From DASTPP01 sp035762175 (lineage in GTDB: Bacteria > Myxococcota_A > Polyangia > Polyangiales > Polyangiaceae), in NCBI GenBank assembly GCA_035762175.1, contig DASTPP010000231.1, forward strand, positions 1-7,694: a stretch of DNA of 7,694 nucleotides. The letters run 5' to 3'. The position numbers were made by a program, and so were the translations under genes. The notes beneath the pieces were generated by a model. The model was not told the DNA's origin, searched no databases, and saw only the letters and a list, made by a program, of their open reading frames with translations. How positions within the stretch are numbered: position 1 is the stretch's first letter; each line of letters opens with the position of its first letter. Positions 4,506-7,694 of this stretch are shown here, one piece after another.

Positions 4506-6859
4506 GCGAGGCTAGCTCCCCAGAGTTCGTAGACGCCGCGCCCGGCGGCCGTCAGGTAAGCGACCATGACCTTGGCCCCGGACGCAACGGCGACCGAGGC
4601 CTGACCCGCATTCGCCCCCGGCGGCGAGGCCGTCACGGCCTCGCCGAGGACGTCGCCCGCGGGCCCGAGCGTCGCGACGCGCACCGCGCGCGCCCCCGCG
4701 GGCCCCTCCGTCCAGGCCGCCACCCAGCGGCCGTCGCCGAGCCCGGTCAGCGCCGGGGCGATGGCGTCGCCGCCCGGGCCGCCCGGGGGCGTGGCGAAGG
4801 CCGCCGCCGGGCCGAGCGGCCCCTGCTTCGGGCCCCGGGCGACGCGCATCGACCAGGGGTCGTTCTCGCTCGCGCGCCACGCGAACGCGACCGCGACCTC
4901 GTCGCCGCCCTGCCCCCAGTAGGGCGAGCCCGACAGGCCGCGGTCGGTGAGCGCCCGCAGCTCGCCCCGCGGCTTGCCCTCGCCGTCGAGCAGCCCCGCG
5001 AAGACCCGCCCGCCCTGCCGGAAGGCCACCCACGCCCCCGCCCCCGCGACCGCCAGGGGCCGCAGCGCGTCGGCCCCCGCCGTCGTCGCCTCCCAGGCGA
5101 TCGCGGGCGCGTCGACCGCGCGGCGCGCGCTGAGCACGCCCTGCTCGCCGAGCCCCACCACCAGCGGCGGCTCGAGCGGGACGCTGCGCGCCCCCGCCAC
5201 CGCGTCGCCCTCGCGCTCGGCGTCGACGAGCCAGCGGAGCGCCCCGCCCGCCGCGGCGACCGGCAGCACGCGCCAGATCGCCGACGCCGGGCGCCGGGGC
5301 GCGGGCACCGCCTCGGGCGTCGACGCGAGCGACGCGAGGTCGACCCGCAGGCCGCGCGGCACCTTGCCCTCGGCCGTGAACCCCACCGCCACCGCCTCGG
5401 CGCCGGGCACCGCCGCGAGCTCGATCGGCACGTCGCGCGCGACGCGGGGCGCGAGGCGCGCGGGCGCCGGCCCGAGCGCGCACGGGGCGCCGGGGCCGGG
5501 GCGCGGCGCGGGGGCCTCGGCGTTCGGCGCCGCGCCGGGCGCGGGCGCCGACGCGGCCTGCGGGCCCTCGGACGGCGCGCGGGCCGGCGCCGCGGGCGCA
5601 GGGCTCAGCAGGCGCGCGAAGAGCGTCAGGGCCCCGAAGGTCAAGAGCCCGCCGCCGAAGAAGGCGGCGACGAGCTTCGAGCCCGCGGGCAGCGAGGGCC
5701 GCCGCCGCAAGAGCGAGGCCCAGGCCTTCGACGCCCCCCCCTTCTCGTCGGGGTCGTCGAAGACGCTGAAGTCGCCGAGCGGGCGCCCCGAGGGGGGCGA
5801 GGTGACGTCGGGCGTCAGCGGCGCCGGCGGGAAGCGCACGTCGGGCGCCTCGGCCGAAAAGGGCGCCGGCCGCGTGATCAGCGAGGGCTGCGTCGTCCCC
5901 TCGGAGCTCGGCACCACGAAGGGCCGCGGGGTCGCCGCCGGCGGCCGGCTCGAGTGCGCGGGGCGGTCGTTCAGCTGGCCCTCGCTCACGAGCGCCCCGA
6001 GGTGCTGCGCCTCTTCGGCCGTCAGGGGCGAGAGGCCGAGCAGGGTCGAGCCGCCCGCCCGCTCGGGCACGCGCGACGGCCGGGGCGGCGTCACCGTCGA
6101 CGTCGCGCCCGGCAGCGCCGACGCGCGCTCGGCCGCGGGCGGGGCGTTGAGGACCACCCGCGGCAGCGCCTTCGCCCCGCCGCTCTCGGCCGACGACACG
6201 CCGTTGGCCCCCGCCGCCCCGCCCTGCCCGGCGGGCGCCTTGGCCCCGGGCGCCTCGGCCGGGCGCGCGTCAACCGCCCCTTCGGCCGACGAAGCCGACG
6301 GCAGGATGCCCCCCCCGCCCTCGGCCGGCACGACCGCGAGCGGCGGGCTCGCCCCGGCCTTCGCCGCCGGCGGCGAGGCCGGCAAAGGCTCGACCGGGCG
6401 CACCGCCCGCGCCGGCGCCCCCTGGCCGACGGGCGATCGGGCCGTGGCGGGCGCCCCCTCGGGCGCGGGCGGCACCGCCAGCAGCGTGGTGCCGGAGGCC
6501 GCCGGCACGGGCCCGCCCCCGCGCCTGGCCGGCCGGGGCACCGGCGGCGGCGGCGGGGCGGCCCGCGGAGCCGGCGCCGCCGACGGAGCGGGCGGCACGC
6601 CGAGCAGGGTCGCCTTGCCCGGCACCGGAGGCGGCAGCGCGTGCTGGCCGATGGGCAGCGCCGGCGCCGGGCCCTTCGCCTCGGGGCCGAGTTCGGGCAC
6701 GCGCGAGGCGGGCACCCAGCCCGGCATGCCGCCGCGCCAGACCAGGGTCGCCGCCGTCAGCTGGCCCGCGCGAAGCTTCGCGCGAAGTTCGTCGGTCGTA
6801 AGGGTCGCTTGCTCCCCGGACGCTTCGATACAACGCCACTCATCCGTCGTCCGATTCAC
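4469..6859 (-). CDS. GYF_2-domain single-pass membrane protein with exported repeat domain
   Basis: This 796-residue protein appears to link cytoplasm and periplasm. Residues 8-57 resemble a GYF_2 (DUF4339-type) domain: EWRC, then LTTDELRAKLRAGQLT, then TLVWRGGMPGWVPAS. Residues 60-385 form a Pro/Ala/Gly linker holding three related motifs: ATLLGVP (83-89), TTLLAVP (124-130) and STLLGLSP (271-278). LVAAFFGGGLLTFGALTLFA (396-415) is one membrane helix, preceded by LLRRRP, which predicts N-in. After a second Pro/Ala spacer (418-460), residues 470-786 are beta-rich with at least four W/F-V-A repeats (WVAFRQGG, VAVAFAW, RWVAAWTEG, VMVAYLT), suggesting a propeller-like fold. Its only exported cysteines, 460 and 786, bracket this domain and could form a disulfide. 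The GTG at 6859 was chosen because the GYF_2 domain starts there, with GAGGTAGG just upstream inside the end of comF. The gap after comF is 5 bases. Function unknown. Confidence 0.85.
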   Translation of the reverse strand: MNRTTDEWRCIEASGEQATLTTDELRAKLRAGQLTAATLVWRGGMPGWVPASRVPELGPEAKGPAPALPIGQHALPPPVPGKATLLGVPPAPSAAPAPRAAPPPPPVPRPARRGGGPVPAASGTTLLAVPPAPEGAPATARSPVGQGAPARAVRPVEPLPASPPAAKAGASPPLAVVPAEGGGGILPSASSAEGAVDARPAEAPGAKAPAGQGGAAGANGVSSAESGGAKALPRVVLNAPPAAERASALPGATSTVTPPRPSRVPERAGGSTLLGLSPLTAEEAQHLGALVSEGQLNDRPAHSSRPPAATPRPFVVPSSEGTTQPSLITRPAPFSAEAPDVRFPPAPLTPDVTSPPSGRPLGDFSVFDDPDEKGGASKAWASLLRRRPSLPAGSKLVAAFFGGGLLTFGALTLFARLLSPAPAAPARAPSEGPQAASAPAPGAAPNAEAPAPRPGPGAPCALGPAPARLAPRVARDVPIELAAVPGAEAVAVGFTAEGKVPRGLRVDLASLASTPEAVPAPRRPASAIWRVLPVAAAGGALRWLVDAEREGDAVAGARSVPLEPPLVVGLGEQGVLSARRAVDAPAIAWEATTAGADALRPLAVAGAGAWVAFRQGGRVFAGLLDGEGKPRGELRALTDRGLSGSPYWGQGGDEVAVAFAWRASENDPWSMRVARGPKQGPLGPAAAFATPPGGPGGDAIAPALTGLGDGRWVAAWTEGPAGARAVRVATLGPAGDVLGEAVTASPPGANAGQASVAVASGAKVMVAYLTAAGRGVYELWGASLACPSSALGSSSP

Positions 6860-6864
6860 GAGCC

Positions 6865-7560
6865 TCAGCCTACCTCGCCTGGGCTCGTGCGGTGGTTTTT
6901 TCCTTCCTGGTCGTAGCGCGGGGTGTGGGCGACGACGAGCGCGCCGACCACGATATAGCCCGCCCCTTCGAGGCAGGCGCTCGCCTCGGCGAGCGTCGCG
7001 CCCGTCGTCCGAACGTCGTCGACGAGCAGCACCCTCGAGCCCAGACCGCCCCGCGCCGGCTCGGCCCGAAACGCCCCGACCAAGTTCGCCGCCCGCCCGC
7101 CCTGCCCCAAGCTCGCCTGCGCGCGCCCCTCGCGGCGGCGGCACAACACGAGCGGGCGCGGCCGCAGGCACCACCTGCGGCCGAGCTCCTGCGCGAGCAG
7201 CGCCGCTTGATTGAAGCCCCGCTCGCGCAATCGGCCTTGGGTGGTAGGCACGGGCACAAGGCCCCACAAGTCTTGCTCTCGCAAGGAGGGCGCGACCTGC
7301 GCGAGCAGCCCCCCCAGCGGCCGCGCCAGGTCGGGACGCTTTTCGTATTTGAGCCGTTGCACCGCCCGCGCGAGCGGCCCGCCGTAGCGCCCCACGGCCC
7401 AGGTCGGCGGCGAAGGCGCGACCGGCCGCCCGCCCAAGGGCTCGACCCCGCGCGCGCAACGCGGACAAAACGCCCGATTCGGCGCGACCCTTTCGTCACA
7501 AGCGGCGCAGCGACTCGGGGCGAGGAGCTCGCCGAGCGCGAGAGAAACGAGAGCCCACAT
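6865..7560 (-). CDS. comF: ComF-family phosphoribosyltransferase-like protein
   Basis: This 231-residue protein has the full ComF layout. Four cysteines near the N-terminus (18, 21, 32, 35; CAAC and CPRC) form a zinc-finger pair. They are followed by YGGPLARAVQRLKYEKR (59-75), VPVPTTQGRLRERGFNQ (102-118) and the PRPP-loop signature VLLVDDVRTTGAT (177-189) with the paired aspartates 181-182. ComF proteins are needed for DNA uptake in naturally transformable bacteria, where ComF acts in the cytoplasm with the uptake machinery. In other bacteria the same family (GntX in E. coli) is less clearly assigned. Length is normal and no key residue is missing. The ATG at 7560 has a strong AAGGAG Shine-Dalgarno. 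No other competence gene is in the window. The following membrane-protein gene is five bases away, so this is probably the first gene of that operon. Confidence 0.95.
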   Translation of the reverse strand: MWALVSLALGELLAPSRCAACDERVAPNRAFCPRCARGVEPLGGRPVAPSPPTWAVGRYGGPLARAVQRLKYEKRPDLARPLGGLLAQVAPSLREQDLWGLVPVPTTQGRLRERGFNQAALLAQELGRRWCLRPRPLVLCRRREGRAQASLGQGGRAANLVGAFRAEPARGGLGSRVLLVDDVRTTGATLAEASACLEGAGYIVVGALVVAHTPRYDQEGKNHRTSPGEVG

Positions 7561-7564
7561 GGCT

Positions 7565-7570
7565 CTCCTT
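7565..7570 (-). promoter_or_regulatory. Shine-Dalgarno site of comF
   Basis: AAGGAG on the minus strand ends 4 bases before the ATG at 7560-7558. It is the best ribosome-binding site in the window and supports this start over upstream alternatives. Confidence 0.7.
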
Positions 7571-7592
7571 TCGGCCCGCGCGCGGCGCGGTT

Positions 7593-7694
7593 GCGCGCTA
7601 ATACGCGCGGCGGGTGACCTTGCGCGGCCTCCGGGCCCCCTGAACTCGCCTTCGGCTCAGACAGCAGGGCACCCGCCCTCCGGCCGCGCAAGGT
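7593..7694 (-). promoter_or_regulatory. Structured leader upstream of comF, candidate cis-acting RNA or upstream-gene terminator
   Basis: Bases 7617-7629 (ACCTTGCGCGGCC) are a perfect 13-bp inverted repeat of 7682-7694, and the stem may continue past the window edge. Inside it, in minus-strand sense, CCCTG and CAGGG can pair around a GCC-GAA-GGC mini-hairpin. A second 8-bp pairing, 7609-7616 (GGCGGGTG) with 7670-7677 (CACCCGCC), crosses the first. Nearer the gene, 7593-7597 and 7604-7608 (GCGCG/CGCGC) form a small hairpin whose loop holds the only AT-rich patch (CTAATA; TATTAG on the minus strand). The element ends about 30 bases before the comF ribosome-binding site. I could not match it to tRNA, SRP RNA, RNase P, tmRNA or a riboswitch I know. 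It could also be the 3' hairpin of an upstream gene beyond the window. Confidence 0.45.

Noticed and set aside
437..7214. Very long open frames on the plus strand, such as 437-2065 and 4947-7214
   Set aside because: They are antisense to genes with clear motifs and translate to Arg/Ala/Gly/Pro-rich sequence without domains. Open antisense frames are expected at this GC level.
7598..7603. TATTAG as a -10 promoter box for comF
   Set aside because: No -35-like hexamer lies at a suitable distance, and the bases sit in a hairpin loop. AT-rich patches alone are weak evidence.
7617..7694. Leader element as a glycine riboswitch, SRP RNA or RNase P fragment
   Set aside because: A CCGAAGG stretch recalls the glycine aptamer, but the other conserved blocks are absent. 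There is no SRP GGAA-loop signature and no RNase P 5' consensus.

Overview
The window is about three-quarters G+C and looks chromosomal. All six genes I can support lie on the minus strand, so transcription runs from right to left. The GC level and gene style suggest a delta-proteobacterial lineage, most likely Myxococcota. The supporting traits are a GYF_2-type domain on a long Pro/Ala linker with repeated TLLG motifs, a GspE-N (MshEN-like) domain joined to a GAF-like domain, and a lipoprotein with a Lys/Pro/Ala tail. This assignment is an inference from style, not from a marker gene.

In transcription order the genes are as follows. A ComF-family phosphoribosyltransferase (6865-7560) has a good Shine-Dalgarno sequence and a strongly structured leader. 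Five bases later comes a 796-residue one-pass membrane protein (4469-6859): cytoplasmic GYF_2-like domain, disordered linker, one membrane helix, then a repeat-rich exported domain. A predicted lipoprotein (3498-4505) starts inside the end of that gene with a 37-base overlap. A FtsB/DivIC-type division protein follows (3086-3385, possibly starting at 3424). Next is a GspE-N plus GAF-like protein (1825-3042) with a TTG start and a clear Shine-Dalgarno sequence. Last is an amidase-signature enzyme (137-1708) that resembles animal fatty acid amide hydrolase (FAAH) along its whole length.

The first three genes are packed tightly enough to be one transcription unit. The membrane protein, lipoprotein and FtsB-like protein all belong to the cell envelope, so a shared envelope or division role is plausible but not shown. 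The amidase is separated by 116 bases containing a short tandem repeat and may be independent.

The clearest non-coding signals are two long perfect inverted repeats near the window ends. One is 14 bp (24-37 with 77-90), downstream of the amidase. The other is 13 bp (7617-7629 with 7682-7694), upstream of comF, with a second helix that crosses it. No tRNA, rRNA, CRISPR array, insertion sequence or phage gene was seen. No gap between genes exceeds 300 bases. The item most worth following is the FAAH-like amidase; the comF leader comes second.
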